Shown: piece by piece, positions 1 through 8,547 of the stretch
How the letters are laid out: each line of letters opens with the position of its first letter
Position numbering within the stretch: the stretch's first letter is position 1
Origin: an uncultured Eubacterium sp.
GTDB lineage: Bacteria > Bacillota > Clostridia > Lachnospirales > Lachnospiraceae
Direction: 5' to 3'
Assembly (NCBI GenBank): GCA_945648485.1
Contig: CALZFR010000004.1
Coordinates: 1 to 34,812, forward strand
Length of the DNA: 34,812 nt
Notes under the pieces: generated by a model
What the model was told of the DNA's origin: nothing
Database searches by the model: none
The model's input: only the letters and a program-made list of their open reading frames with translations
Made by a program: the position numbers and the translations under genes

Positions 1-1
1 G

Positions 2-103
2 ACGAAGTATGTAGTTAAAGAGTCATGCCAGGAACTGGTTGACAGGATCGTAGAATATAAGAGACGAGTGTATTCAGGTGTATTGAATACCAAGGATAAA
101 TAA
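2..103 (+). CDS. flbD: FlbD/SwrD-family flagellar protein, 3' end only (TKYVVKESCQELVDRIVEYKRRVYSGVLNTKDK*)
   Basis: Open frame from base 2 to TAA at 101-103. The 'KYVVKES..ELV.RI..YKR' C-terminus and its position just before motA fit FlbD. Partial, not in the ORF track. Confidence 0.7.
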   Translation, partial: TKYVVKESCQELVDRIVEYKRRVYSGVLNTKDK

Positions 104-123
104 GGATTGGATGGTGCGTAGCA

Positions 124-912
124 GTGGATATAGCTACAATTTTAGGTATTGTTCTTGGAGCGGTAATGGTAGTATTTGGTATTATTACTAGTGGTGGTGT
201 ATCTGCCATGGGTAATTTCATTGACCCACCTTCTATTGTTATTACAATTGGTGGTTCCTTGTCCAGTTTGTTATCCAGTTATACCATGCCAGAGGTAATT
301 AACAATTTGAAGGGTCTGGGAGTTGCTTTCAAGGATCCTAAGATGGATCATGGTGCCGTAATCAGACAGATTATTGATTTGTCTAATGTGGCACGTAAGG
401 AAGGTCTGCTGGCTCTTGAGGAAGTTGCAGGCAATCTTGATGATGAATTCATGAAGAAAGGTATTCTTCTTATTGTAGATGGTACAGAGCCTGAACTTGT
501 AAGGGGAATCCTTGAGACTGAACTTGTGAATATGGATGACCGCCACAAATCCATGGCGGGATTTTATGATACGTGGGCTACGTTAGGACCTGCATGGGGA
601 ATGATTGGTACCCTGGTAGGTCTTGTTAACATGTTAAAGAAGCTGGACGATTTTAATACAATTGGTCCTAATATGGCAACAGCCCTTCTTACTACTTTGT
701 ATGGTTCACTTATTGCTAACTGGTTCTGTACACCTATTGCCAATAAGATGAAGAATATTAACTCCAAGGAATATCAGATGAAGGAGATTGTTATTGAGGG
801 TCTTCTTTCAATTCAGGCTGGAGAGAATCCACGAGTAATAGAGGAAAAGTTAAAATCATTCCTTTCACCAGCAGTCAGGAAGACTGTTTCACCGGAAGAA
901 GGTGAAGGCTGA
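124..912 (+). CDS. motA: Flagellar motor stator protein MotA (GTG start)
   Basis: 262 aa, multi-TM, MotA/TolQ/ExbB-like 'TWATLGPAWGMIGTLVGLVNMLKKLDD' region; overlaps motB by TGATG. Confidence 0.96.
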   Translation: MDIATILGIVLGAVMVVFGIITSGGVSAMGNFIDPPSIVITIGGSLSSLLSSYTMPEVINNLKGLGVAFKDPKMDHGAVIRQIIDLSNVARKEGLLALEEVAGNLDDEFMKKGILLIVDGTEPELVRGILETELVNMDDRHKSMAGFYDTWATLGPAWGMIGTLVGLVNMLKKLDDFNTIGPNMATALLTTLYGSLIANWFCTPIANKMKNINSKEYQMKEIVIEGLLSIQAGENPRVIEEKLKSFLSPAVRKTVSPEEGEG

Positions 913-1721
913 TGGCGAAAAGGAAATCTGAGGATGCACCTGCTGGTTCACCAGCGTGGATGGCAACATTTAGTGATTTGATGAATCTTCTTTTGTGTTT
1001 CTTCGTATTGCTGTTCTCCATGTCATCTATTGATACGGAAAAATGGCAGCAGCTTACAGCGGCTCTTGCTTCAACTTTCAGCGTACTTCCTTCAGGAGGT
1101 TCTGTTCTTTCTGATGAAGGTGTGCTTATAAGTAGTGGTGCCAGCCAGCTTACCGCTTTAAGTGATTACTATAATAATGTTGGATTGAACACTGAAGGGG
1201 AGGTATCTCCTGAAGAACAGGATGTTTATGAACAGATGAAGGAGCAGGGTCTGTCCCAGTCAGAACAGATGGCGGAGCAGATTGAAGCAGCATTAGAAGC
1301 TAAGAATGTAGCTGACCGTGTTGAGGTTACTGCCACAAGTGAGTATGTGGAACTTAATCTTAATGGAGCGATTTTGTTTGATTCCGGCAGGGCTGATTTC
1401 AAGGAAGGCGCAGAATCAATTGTAGACAGGGTTGCTGATTCCATAAAGCAGTATGATGCCAATACTATAACTATTGAAGGACATACAGATAATGTTCCTA
1501 TTAATACAGCTCAGTTTCCTGATAACATGATGTTGTCGATTCACAGGGCGTATACAGTCTTTACATATCTGGTTGATAAGAAGGGATTTGATCCCACGTC
1601 CCTTACATCGTCAGGAAGAGGCGAGGCAGTTCCAGTAGCTTCCAACAGTACCCCGGAGGGGCGGGCGCAGAACAGAAGAGTTGAGATTAAGATATACAAT
1701 TCTCTGTATAGTCAGAATTAG
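912..1721 (+). CDS. motB: Flagellar motor stator protein MotB (OmpA-like C-terminus)
   Basis: N-terminal plug/TM 'PAWMATFSDLMNLLLCFFVLLFSMSS'; OmpA motif 'IEGHTDNVPI...SSGRGEAVPVASNSTPEGRAQNRRVEI'. Confidence 0.96.
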   Translation: MAKRKSEDAPAGSPAWMATFSDLMNLLLCFFVLLFSMSSIDTEKWQQLTAALASTFSVLPSGGSVLSDEGVLISSGASQLTALSDYYNNVGLNTEGEVSPEEQDVYEQMKEQGLSQSEQMAEQIEAALEAKNVADRVEVTATSEYVELNLNGAILFDSGRADFKEGAESIVDRVADSIKQYDANTITIEGHTDNVPINTAQFPDNMMLSIHRAYTVFTYLVDKKGFDPTSLTSSGRGEAVPVASNSTPEGRAQNRRVEIKIYNSLYSQN

Positions 1722-1786
1722 TTGATGTTGTTTATACATATAGTTAAAGCAGATAATGTCAAATCACTTAGAAATGGAGATTATTT

Positions 1787-2314
1787 ATGAAAAAGAGTAC
1801 GCTTAATGTAATAACGCTGGCACTTGTTTTGATTAATCTTGTTCTGACAGTGTTGCTTACATTTTCACTGGTATCAACCAATAAGAAGACTAATAATCTT
1901 ATTACCAAGGTTTCTGAAATTATTGACCTGGATGTAGGGGGCGTTGTTAATTCTGACAGTTCCTCTTCAGGTAATGTGGGTGAAAGTGATATAGAGTACA
2001 TAGATGTCATAAGTGGAGAGAGTGACAGTATCACTATTTCTTTCACAAGTGGAGGAAAGTCTCATTATGTAGTTATGAAGATTTCTCTTGGACTTAATAC
2101 CAAGGCAAGGGATTATAAGACAAAGAGAACAAGCATTGACAATGGTATGAAGCTTATTGTAAGTACTATTACTAAAGAAGCTCAGAAGTATTCTTATGAT
2201 GCTATTGAGAAGAATATGGTAAAGATAGAGAATGATTTGCTTTTAGCATTGCAGGATCAGTTTGAAACAGATTGCATCTACTCAGTTACAATTTATTCAG
2301 TAGTAACACAGTAG
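1787..2314 (+). CDS. fliL: Flagellar basal body-associated protein FliL-like
   Basis: 175 aa, single N-terminal TM, position between motB and fliM; C-terminal 'NDLLLALQDQFETDCIYSVTIYSVVTQ' is FliL-like. Confidence 0.75.
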   Translation: MKKSTLNVITLALVLINLVLTVLLTFSLVSTNKKTNNLITKVSEIIDLDVGGVVNSDSSSSGNVGESDIEYIDVISGESDSITISFTSGGKSHYVVMKISLGLNTKARDYKTKRTSIDNGMKLIVSTITKEAQKYSYDAIEKNMVKIENDLLLALQDQFETDCIYSVTIYSVVTQ

Positions 2315-2364
2315 TTTTCATTAAATTATATTTAACAGATATTAACGACAGGAGGTGAAGGAAG

Positions 2365-3348
2365 ATGGGCGAGGTCTTGTCCCAAAACGAGATCGATAAC
2401 TTGCTGAAAGCATTAAGCTCTGGTGAACTTGATATTGATGAAGCGAAGAATTCCAGTGAGAAGCAGGTTAAGAATTACGATTTTGCCAGACCAGCAAAGT
2501 TCTCAAAGGAACATTTAAGAACACTGGAGATTATCTTTGAACATTTTTCAAGATTACTGGCAACCGATCTTCCGGCATATCTTAGAAAGTCAGTTAACGT
2601 TGACGTTGTAAACTCAGAAGTGGTTATTTATTCAGAGTTCTCCAATGCTCTTTCTAATCCGGTTCTTTTAGGTGTTATCGGAATGGAGCCGTTATCTGGC
2701 AATGTTATAATGGAGATGGCATCCAATCTTGGATTTGCCATTGTGGACAGGTTATTGGGAGGAAGTGGAGCTCCAATCAGCAAAGAGAGGGATTTCTCGG
2801 AGATAGAGCTTTCTATTCTGGAAAGGATTTTCTCTATATGCGTCAATCTTCTGCGTGAGCCTTGGGCTAATGTTGTCAAAGTAACTCCGCGATTGGAAAG
2901 AATTGAGACGAATTCCCAGTTTGCCCAGATTATTTCACCAAGTGAGACTATAGCAATTATTACACTGAATATTAAAATCGGTGATGTTGAGGGTCTTATG
3001 AATATATGTCTTCCTTTTGATACGTTGGAACCAGTTATTGATAAGCTGAATACAAAGTATTGGTTCTCAACCATGAAGGAAAAGGATGGCACATCATATG
3101 AGGATACTATTGAGAATTCAATCAGCAGAGCTGTTGTTCCGATAAAGGCAGTGCTTGGAAAGAGTACAATCAGCGTTGCGGATTTTGCTAATCTTCAGGT
3201 TGGAGATATTATCAGAATGGACAGACATGTTGATGAAGAATTGGATATCTATGTAGGAAATATTAAAAAATTCATGGCGCTGCCTGGTTATTCTAATGAT
3301 CAGTATGCGGTAAGAGTTACAGAAGTAATCAGAGAGGAGAATGAGTAA
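2365..3348 (+). CDS. fliM: Flagellar motor switch protein FliM
   Basis: N-terminal CheY-binding-type 'LSQNEIDNLLKAL', FliM core 'YDFARPAKFSKEHLRTLEIIFEHFSR', C-terminal SpoA domain. Confidence 0.97.
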   Translation: MGEVLSQNEIDNLLKALSSGELDIDEAKNSSEKQVKNYDFARPAKFSKEHLRTLEIIFEHFSRLLATDLPAYLRKSVNVDVVNSEVVIYSEFSNALSNPVLLGVIGMEPLSGNVIMEMASNLGFAIVDRLLGGSGAPISKERDFSEIELSILERIFSICVNLLREPWANVVKVTPRLERIETNSQFAQIISPSETIAIITLNIKIGDVEGLMNICLPFDTLEPVIDKLNTKYWFSTMKEKDGTSYEDTIENSISRAVVPIKAVLGKSTISVADFANLQVGDIIRMDRHVDEELDIYVGNIKKFMALPGYSNDQYAVRVTEVIREENE

Positions 3349-3350
3349 TA

Positions 3351-4586
3351 ATGGATGGTATGTTATCACAGGACGAGATTAATGCACTGCTTTCAGGAAT
3401 GAACAGTGGATCAGGTGATACATCGACAGCTGAGGCGGATAGTGCTTCATCTTCAGATGATGGATTTTCCCTTAGTGCCACTGAAAAAGATGCTGTTGGT
3501 GAGATATCAAACATAAGCATGGGAACGGCTGCAACTACACTGAGTTCTCTGCTTAACCAGAAGGTTAATATCACCACTCCTTCTGTATCGGTGTCTGATT
3601 GGGATGATATCTCAACCAGGTATGACAGGCCTTGTGTCATGATGCAGATTTCTTATAAGGAAGGAATTGATGGCAATAATGTCCTGATTCTAAAAGAGGA
3701 TGATGTTAAAATCATTACTGACCTTATGATGGGAGGGTCTGGAAAAGCCAATGATGAACCATTAAGTGAGCTTCATCTTAGCGCCATTGGAGAGGCAATG
3801 AATCAGATGATGGGTTCAGCTGCTACATCAATGTCTTCTATGTTCAATAGAAAGATTGATATTAGTCCTCCAGTTGCCAATGTTATTGATGCGTACAGTG
3901 AGTCTGTGGATAACCTTCCTGCGTTTCTGAATGGCTCATTTGTAAAGGTGTCATTTAAGATGCAGATAGGAGATCTTATTGATAGTGAGATAATGCAGCT
4001 CTATCCTATAGAATTTGCAAAGGAACTTATTGAGCTGTTTATGCCTTCTGGTGGTTCGGCACAGCCAGCACCACAGCCGGCTCCAGCAGCACAGTCTGCA
4101 CCGCAGCCGGCACCACAAACGGCATCACAGCCAGCACCACAACCGGCACCGGCTCAGGATATGGGAGCGGCACAGGGAATGCCTTATGGAGGAGCACAGG
4201 GGATGCCTTATGGATATCCACCACAGGGAATGCCTTATCCTTATCCACCACAGGGAATGCCTTATGGATATCCGCCACAGCAGGATGTCAATGTGTCACC
4301 TGCTGCGTTCCAGCCATTTTCTGGCAATTTAAGTGCGTTAACCCAGAAGGAAAACATTGATTTGATTATGGATGTTCCTCTGGAAGTAACTGTTGAGCTG
4401 GGAAGAACACAGAAGAGTATTAAGGATATTCTGGAATTTGCTCCAGGTACTATTGTTGAACTTAACAAAATTGCAGGTGAAGCTATTGATGTTCTTGTCA
4501 ATGGTAAGTATGTTGCCAAGGGAGAAGTAGTTGTAATTGAGGAAAGTTTCGGTGTTCGAATTACAGAAATTATAAAGGATAAATAA
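3351..4586 (+). CDS. fliY: Flagellar motor switch phosphatase FliY (CheC-like core plus FliN/SpoA C-terminus)
   Basis: N-term 'MLSQDEINALLSGM'; two CheC-like ExxN segments ('GEISNISMG', 'GEAMNQMMG'); P/Q/G/Y-rich repeat linker; C-terminal 'LIMDVPLEVTVELGRTQKSIKDILEFAPGTIVELNKIAGEAIDVLVNGKYVAKGEVVVIEESFGVRITEI'. Confidence 0.96.
   Translation: MDGMLSQDEINALLSGMNSGSGDTSTAEADSASSSDDGFSLSATEKDAVGEISNISMGTAATTLSSLLNQKVNITTPSVSVSDWDDISTRYDRPCVMMQISYKEGIDGNNVLILKEDDVKIITDLMMGGSGKANDEPLSELHLSAIGEAMNQMMGSAATSMSSMFNRKIDISPPVANVIDAYSESVDNLPAFLNGSFVKVSFKMQIGDLIDSEIMQLYPIEFAKELIELFMPSGGSAQPAPQPAPAAQSAPQPAPQTASQPAPQPAPAQDMGAAQGMPYGGAQGMPYGYPPQGMPYPYPPQGMPYGYPPQQDVNVSPAAFQPFSGNLSALTQKENIDLIMDVPLEVTVELGRTQKSIKDILEFAPGTIVELNKIAGEAIDVLVNGKYVAKGEVVVIEESFGVRITEIIKDK
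4172..4280 (+). repeat. In-frame direct repeats inside fliY (unit approx. CCACAGGGAATGCCTTATGGATAT, 24 bp, imperfect)
   Basis: 'cagggaatgccttat' / 'caggggatgccttat' recurs four times; encodes AQGMPYG-GAQGMPYGYPPQGMPYPYPPQGMPYGYPPQ. Confidence 0.9.
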
Positions 4587-4675
4587 AATCTTAAAAAATA
4601 GTAGGAAAATAATCTCATTTGTAGTATAATGTTCACAGATTATGAAGTGATTAATTTTAAGATAGGAGAATAAAT

Positions 4676-5038
4676 ATGGCAAAGAACATTTTGATTTGCG
4701 ATGATGCAGCGTTTATGAGAATGATGATTAAGGATATTCTCACTAAGAACGGTTACAATATTGCAGGAGAGGCTGAGAATGGTGCAAAAGCCGTTGAGAA
4801 GTATGCCGAGCTGAAGCCGGATTTAGTTCTTATGGATATTACTATGCCTGAGATGGATGGAATTGAGGCACTTAAGAAGATTAAAGCTTCAGATCCTGGT
4901 GCATCTGTTATTATGTGTTCAGCAATGGGACAGCAGGCTATGGTTATTGAATCAATCCAGTCAGGTGCAAAGGATTTCATTGTTAAGCCTTTCCAGGCTG
5001 ACCGTGTTATTGAGGCTGTACAGAAGGTAGTTGGATAA
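4676..5038 (+). CDS. cheY: Single-domain response regulator CheY
   Basis: 120 aa receiver domain: 'ILICDDAAFMRMMIKDIL', 'LVLMDITMPEMDG', 'VIMCSAMGQQAMV', 'DFIVKPF'; located between fliY and fliO. Confidence 0.95.
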   Translation: MAKNILICDDAAFMRMMIKDILTKNGYNIAGEAENGAKAVEKYAELKPDLVLMDITMPEMDGIEALKKIKASDPGASVIMCSAMGQQAMVIESIQSGAKDFIVKPFQADRVIEAVQKVVG

Positions 5039-5406
5039 TGCAGTTGGCTGTTTCTACCACTCGTTTTGAAGCATTTGTCCAGTTAATTACACTGGTTCTT
5101 ATATTTGCTTTAGTTCTGGGTTTGACGTATTTTGTTACCAGATTTGTGGGGAATTATCAGAAGAATAAGCTTACAGGCACTAATATATCTGTTATTGAAA
5201 CCATTAGGATATCTTCTTCCAAGTACATACAGTTGATTCAGATTGGAAGCAGGTATTTTGCCATTGCAGTATGCAAGGATACTGTTACTTTAATAGGAGA
5301 AATTGAACAGGATGATTTAGTTCTTACTGATAATACAACACAGGTGCAATCTGAAAGCTTTAAGACAATTTTAGACAAGTTTAAGAAAGACAAGCCGGAA
5401 GATTAG
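5038..5406 (+). CDS. fliO: Flagellar biosynthetic protein FliO/FliZ-like
   Basis: 122 aa, N-terminal TM, 'ISVIETIRISSSKYIQLIQIGSRYFAIAVCKDTVTLIGEI'; directly upstream of fliP. Confidence 0.88.
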   Translation: MQLAVSTTRFEAFVQLITLVLIFALVLGLTYFVTRFVGNYQKNKLTGTNISVIETIRISSSKYIQLIQIGSRYFAIAVCKDTVTLIGEIEQDDLVLTDNTTQVQSESFKTILDKFKKDKPED

Positions 5407-5420
5407 GCGGATATTGTATT

Positions 5421-6212
5421 ATGATACGTTTTTTAAAGAAGAATAAGAAAAAGATTATGGCTGTATCCCTGACTGCAGGTGTTTTCTTCGTGTTATGCAG
5501 TGTGTTTACAGGAAGGGTAATGGCCGCTGAGGGGGATAATAATTTAATCAGTATTGGTATATCTGCAGGAGATGGCTCAGATTTATCCAGCGTTCTGCAG
5601 ATGTTACTGGTTTTAACAGTTATTTCCCTGGCACCTTCTATTCTTATAATGCTTACTTCTTTTACAAGAATTGTTATTGTAATGCATTTTACAAGGGCTG
5701 CTATTGGTACGCAGACTGTTCCACCTAATCAGATTATTGTGGGCTTGTCTTTATTTTTGACTTTTTTTGTTATGGCACCAACCTTTAATGAGGTTTATGA
5801 AAGTGCAATAGTGCCATTGTCTAACAGTGAGATAACTGCCCAGGAAGCATATGATATAGGTGTTAAGCCTATTAGGAAGTTTATGCTCAAACAGGTTTCT
5901 ACAAAAGATCTTGATACATTTCTTAAGATTGCTGATTTTGAAGAAGGTTCGGTTAAGTCAGAGGATGATATTCCATTAAGAGTGCTTATTCCAAGTTTTA
6001 TTATAAGTGAACTTAGAATTGCATTCATTATTGGCTTTCTGATTTACCTTCCATTTATTGTTATAGATATGGTTGTGGCATCCACACTTATGTCCATGGG
6101 TATGATGATGCTGCCGCCTACAACTATTTCAACGCCGTTTAAGATTTTGTTATTTGTTATGGCGGATGGATGGAACCTGATTATAGGCAATCTTATGATG
6201 ACATTTAATTAA
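5421..6212 (+). CDS. fliP: Flagellar type III export apparatus protein FliP
   Basis: 'MLTSFTRIVIVMHFTRAAIGTQTVPPNQIIVGLSLFLTFFVMAP' and 'PFIVIDMVVASTLMSMGMMMLPP'. Confidence 0.98.
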   Translation: MIRFLKKNKKKIMAVSLTAGVFFVLCSVFTGRVMAAEGDNNLISIGISAGDGSDLSSVLQMLLVLTVISLAPSILIMLTSFTRIVIVMHFTRAAIGTQTVPPNQIIVGLSLFLTFFVMAPTFNEVYESAIVPLSNSEITAQEAYDIGVKPIRKFMLKQVSTKDLDTFLKIADFEEGSVKSEDDIPLRVLIPSFIISELRIAFIIGFLIYLPFIVIDMVVASTLMSMGMMMLPPTTISTPFKILLFVMADGWNLIIGNLMMTFN

Positions 6213-6222
6213 TTGCTAAGGA

Positions 6223-6504
6223 ATGGTGATTGATATGATGACGGGTGACGTAATAACAGTTGCAAGAGAGACTATATGGGTAATTGCCAAAACCTCTCTG
6301 CCTATATTGTTAATATCTATGATAGTGGGTCTGGTTATCAGTTTGTTTCAGACACTTACTTCAATTCAGGAACAGACACTGACCTTTGTTCCGAAGCTTT
6401 TAGCTATTCTTCTGGGGCTTATGGTTCTTGGCACATGGATGCTTAATGAGATTGTTTCATATATGCAGTCACTGTGGGGAAGCTTTAGTTATTACATTCA
6501 ATGA
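6223..6504 (+). CDS. fliQ: Flagellar export apparatus protein FliQ (start could be the ATG at 6235)
   Basis: 93 aa, two TM; 'SLFQTLTSIQEQTLTFVPKLLAI'. Confidence 0.95.
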   Translation: MVIDMMTGDVITVARETIWVIAKTSLPILLISMIVGLVISLFQTLTSIQEQTLTFVPKLLAILLGLMVLGTWMLNEIVSYMQSLWGSFSYYIQ

Positions 6505-6516
6505 CGGAATTAAAGT

Positions 6517-7296
6517 ATGATTAATTATGAAGTTGCAATGCAGCAGTTTATGCTGTTTATACTAATTCTAATACGTATCGCTACATTCATTTCTGTGGCA
6601 GCTATTTTTAATACAGCTAATACACCTGCAAGATTTAAGGTGGGATTAGCTTTTTTTGTAACCCTTATTGTATATACATTACATCCAGATATGACAGTGG
6701 AGTACAATGGTGCAATTGAGCTGGGGATAATAGTATTAAAAGAAGTTGTGGTGGGGCTGTTTTTAGGAGCTGTTACTTCATTCTGTGTACAGATTATCAT
6801 ATATTCCGGTGCGATTATAGATATGGATACAGGATTGTCAATGGCTCAGATTTTTGACCCTACATCAAGAGTTCAGGTAGGTATTTTTGGTAATATATAT
6901 TACTATTGCCTGTTACTCTTGCTTATTGTTACAGGACTTCACAGATACCTTCTTGAAGCTATAATAGAGACCTATAATGTTATTCCTATTGGACAGGTGA
7001 CATTCTCTCCATCAATATATGATGCAGTTCTTGAATTTATGGGTGATTATTTCGTTATTGGATTTAGAATTGCACTTCCTGTATTTGCAGTTACTCTTCT
7101 TCTGAATGTTGTTCTGGCTATTCTTGCCAGGATTGCACCACAGATGAATATGTTTGTAGTGGGTATGCAGCTGAAAATTTTCGTTGGTATATTTGCAGTA
7201 TTATTTACTATTATAATGCTGCCGGCAGTGAGTACATTTATTGAGGATAAGATACATACACTTCTGGCGGCTCTTGTAAGAGGTATGAGTCCATGA
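6517..7296 (+). CDS. fliR: Flagellar export apparatus protein FliR
   Basis: 259 aa polytopic; order fliP-fliQ-fliR-flhB; 'IDMDTGLSMAQIFDP', 'GLHRYLLEAI'. Confidence 0.95.
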   Translation: MINYEVAMQQFMLFILILIRIATFISVAAIFNTANTPARFKVGLAFFVTLIVYTLHPDMTVEYNGAIELGIIVLKEVVVGLFLGAVTSFCVQIIIYSGAIIDMDTGLSMAQIFDPTSRVQVGIFGNIYYYCLLLLLIVTGLHRYLLEAIIETYNVIPIGQVTFSPSIYDAVLEFMGDYFVIGFRIALPVFAVTLLLNVVLAILARIAPQMNMFVVGMQLKIFVGIFAVLFTIIMLPAVSTFIEDKIHTLLAALVRGMSP

Positions 7297-8426
7297 TTAC
7301 AGAAAACTATAAATTGTTGCTGCCTTATAATCTTCAGTTCTTTGCCAAAGATGGTCCGGGAGGAGAAAAGACTGAGCCTGCAACTAATAAAAAACTTGAT
7401 GAGACAAGAAAGCAGGGACAAGTTGCTAAAAGTAAAGAACTGATAATGGCGGCAACCCTGATGGCATTATTTATTATTGTTAAAGTTTACGTGAGCAGTC
7501 TGGGACAGAAATTGATGGATGGCTTTAAGGAATTCTATTCCCAGTTCGAGGTTCATGCAGGCAGCAGCAGTATGGGGTACCCGGTAGGACTGGCAGCATC
7601 ATCTTTGCAGAATGCATTTATGAATATAATAACCGCTGTTTTTCCAGTACTTATTGTCGCTGTCATAATTGCCGTGTTAGGAAATATGCTTCAGCAGAGA
7701 TGGATGGTTACAGCTGAGCCTATGAAGCCTAAGTTCAGTAAACTCAGTCCTGTTAATGGGTTTAAGAGAATTTTTTCTGCAAGACAGCTGTTTGAACTGT
7801 TAAAATCCATAGCAATGATAATTGTTATCGGAATAATTGTATATACAGAGATAAAGGATAAAGTGAATCTTCTTCTTACTTTTTACAATATCACACTGTA
7901 TCAGGCTATTGGTGCAATCGGAGAGATTGTTGTAAACCTGGGGATTAAAATTAGCGCAGTATTTCTTGTGATTGGATTTATAGACCTTTTCTATCAGAGG
8001 CATAAGTTTAAACAGGATACAATGATGACAAAACAGGAAATTAAGGATGAGTTCAAGAATGCAGAAGGTGATCCACAGGTAAAGGGACAGATTCGAAGGA
8101 GAATGCAGGAGATTTCAAGAAGAAGAATGATGCAGCAGCTGCCTGAGGCAGATGTTGTCATTACCAACCCTACACATTTTGCTGTTGCATTAAAATATGA
8201 ACCTAACAGCGGTATGGCCCCTGTTGTTATTGCAAAGGGTGCTGATTATCTTGCATATAAGATTAAGGAAGTGGCTAAGGAAAATAATATTGAGATTGTT
8301 GAGAATAAGCCCCTTGCCAGAATCATTTACCATAATGTGGATATAGGAATGGAGATTCCGCCGGAACTTTATCAGGCAGTGGCTGAGATCCTGGCTGCTG
8401 TATTAAAACCTTCTTACCAGAATTAA
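7293..8426 (+). CDS. flhB: Flagellar export apparatus protein FlhB
   Basis: 'GEKTEPATNKKLDETRKQGQVAKSKEL'; autocleavage motif NPTH in 'VVITNPTHFAVALKY'; overlaps fliR by ATGA. Confidence 0.97.
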   Translation: MITENYKLLLPYNLQFFAKDGPGGEKTEPATNKKLDETRKQGQVAKSKELIMAATLMALFIIVKVYVSSLGQKLMDGFKEFYSQFEVHAGSSSMGYPVGLAASSLQNAFMNIITAVFPVLIVAVIIAVLGNMLQQRWMVTAEPMKPKFSKLSPVNGFKRIFSARQLFELLKSIAMIIVIGIIVYTEIKDKVNLLLTFYNITLYQAIGAIGEIVVNLGIKISAVFLVIGFIDLFYQRHKFKQDTMMTKQEIKDEFKNAEGDPQVKGQIRRRMQEISRRRMMQQLPEADVVITNPTHFAVALKYEPNSGMAPVVIAKGADYLAYKIKEVAKENNIEIVENKPLARIIYHNVDIGMEIPPELYQAVAEILAAVLKPSYQN

Positions 8427-8469
8427 TCCTGTTGAATAAAATGTCGATTTTTGTTAGAATTAAATGATG

Positions 8470-8475
8470 TATAAT
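8470..8475 (+). promoter_or_regulatory. Candidate sigma-A -10 box (TATAAT) for an internal promoter upstream of flhA
   Basis: Exact TATAAT in the 121-bp flhB-flhA gap; no good -35 at 16-18 bp spacing, so tentative. Confidence 0.35.
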
Positions 8476-8495
8476 ACAAGGGATAGTATACTTTT

Positions 8496-8522
8496 GAGCC
8501 TCAATAAATGGGACTGAGGTTC
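8496..8522 (+). promoter_or_regulatory. Stem-loop in flhA 5' UTR (GAGCCTCA / TGAGGTTC, 11-nt loop)
   Basis: 8-bp stem with one G-T pair, directly before the flhA ribosome-binding site (gaaaggaga); no U-tract, so not a terminator. Confidence 0.45.
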
Positions 8523-8547
8523 GATTCCAGGAAAGGAGATTGGAATA

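Noticed and set aside
4039-4278. Antisense ORF (79 aa) over the fliY repeat region and + strand ORF 4015..4332
   Set aside because: Shadow ORFs created by the repetitive, stop-poor coding repeat; no RBS or family resemblance.
4625-4630. TATAAT between fliY and cheY as a possible internal promoter
   Set aside because: No recognisable -35 at 16-18 bp; AT-rich gap makes a chance match plausible. Left as unproven.
8515-8533. 'GGTTCGATTCC' resembles a tRNA T-arm loop, suggesting a tRNA remnant upstream of flhA
   Set aside because: The flanking bases do not form a 5-bp T-stem (only 2 pairs) and no acceptor, D- or anticodon arms are present; the same bases are better explained by the 8496-8522 hairpin.
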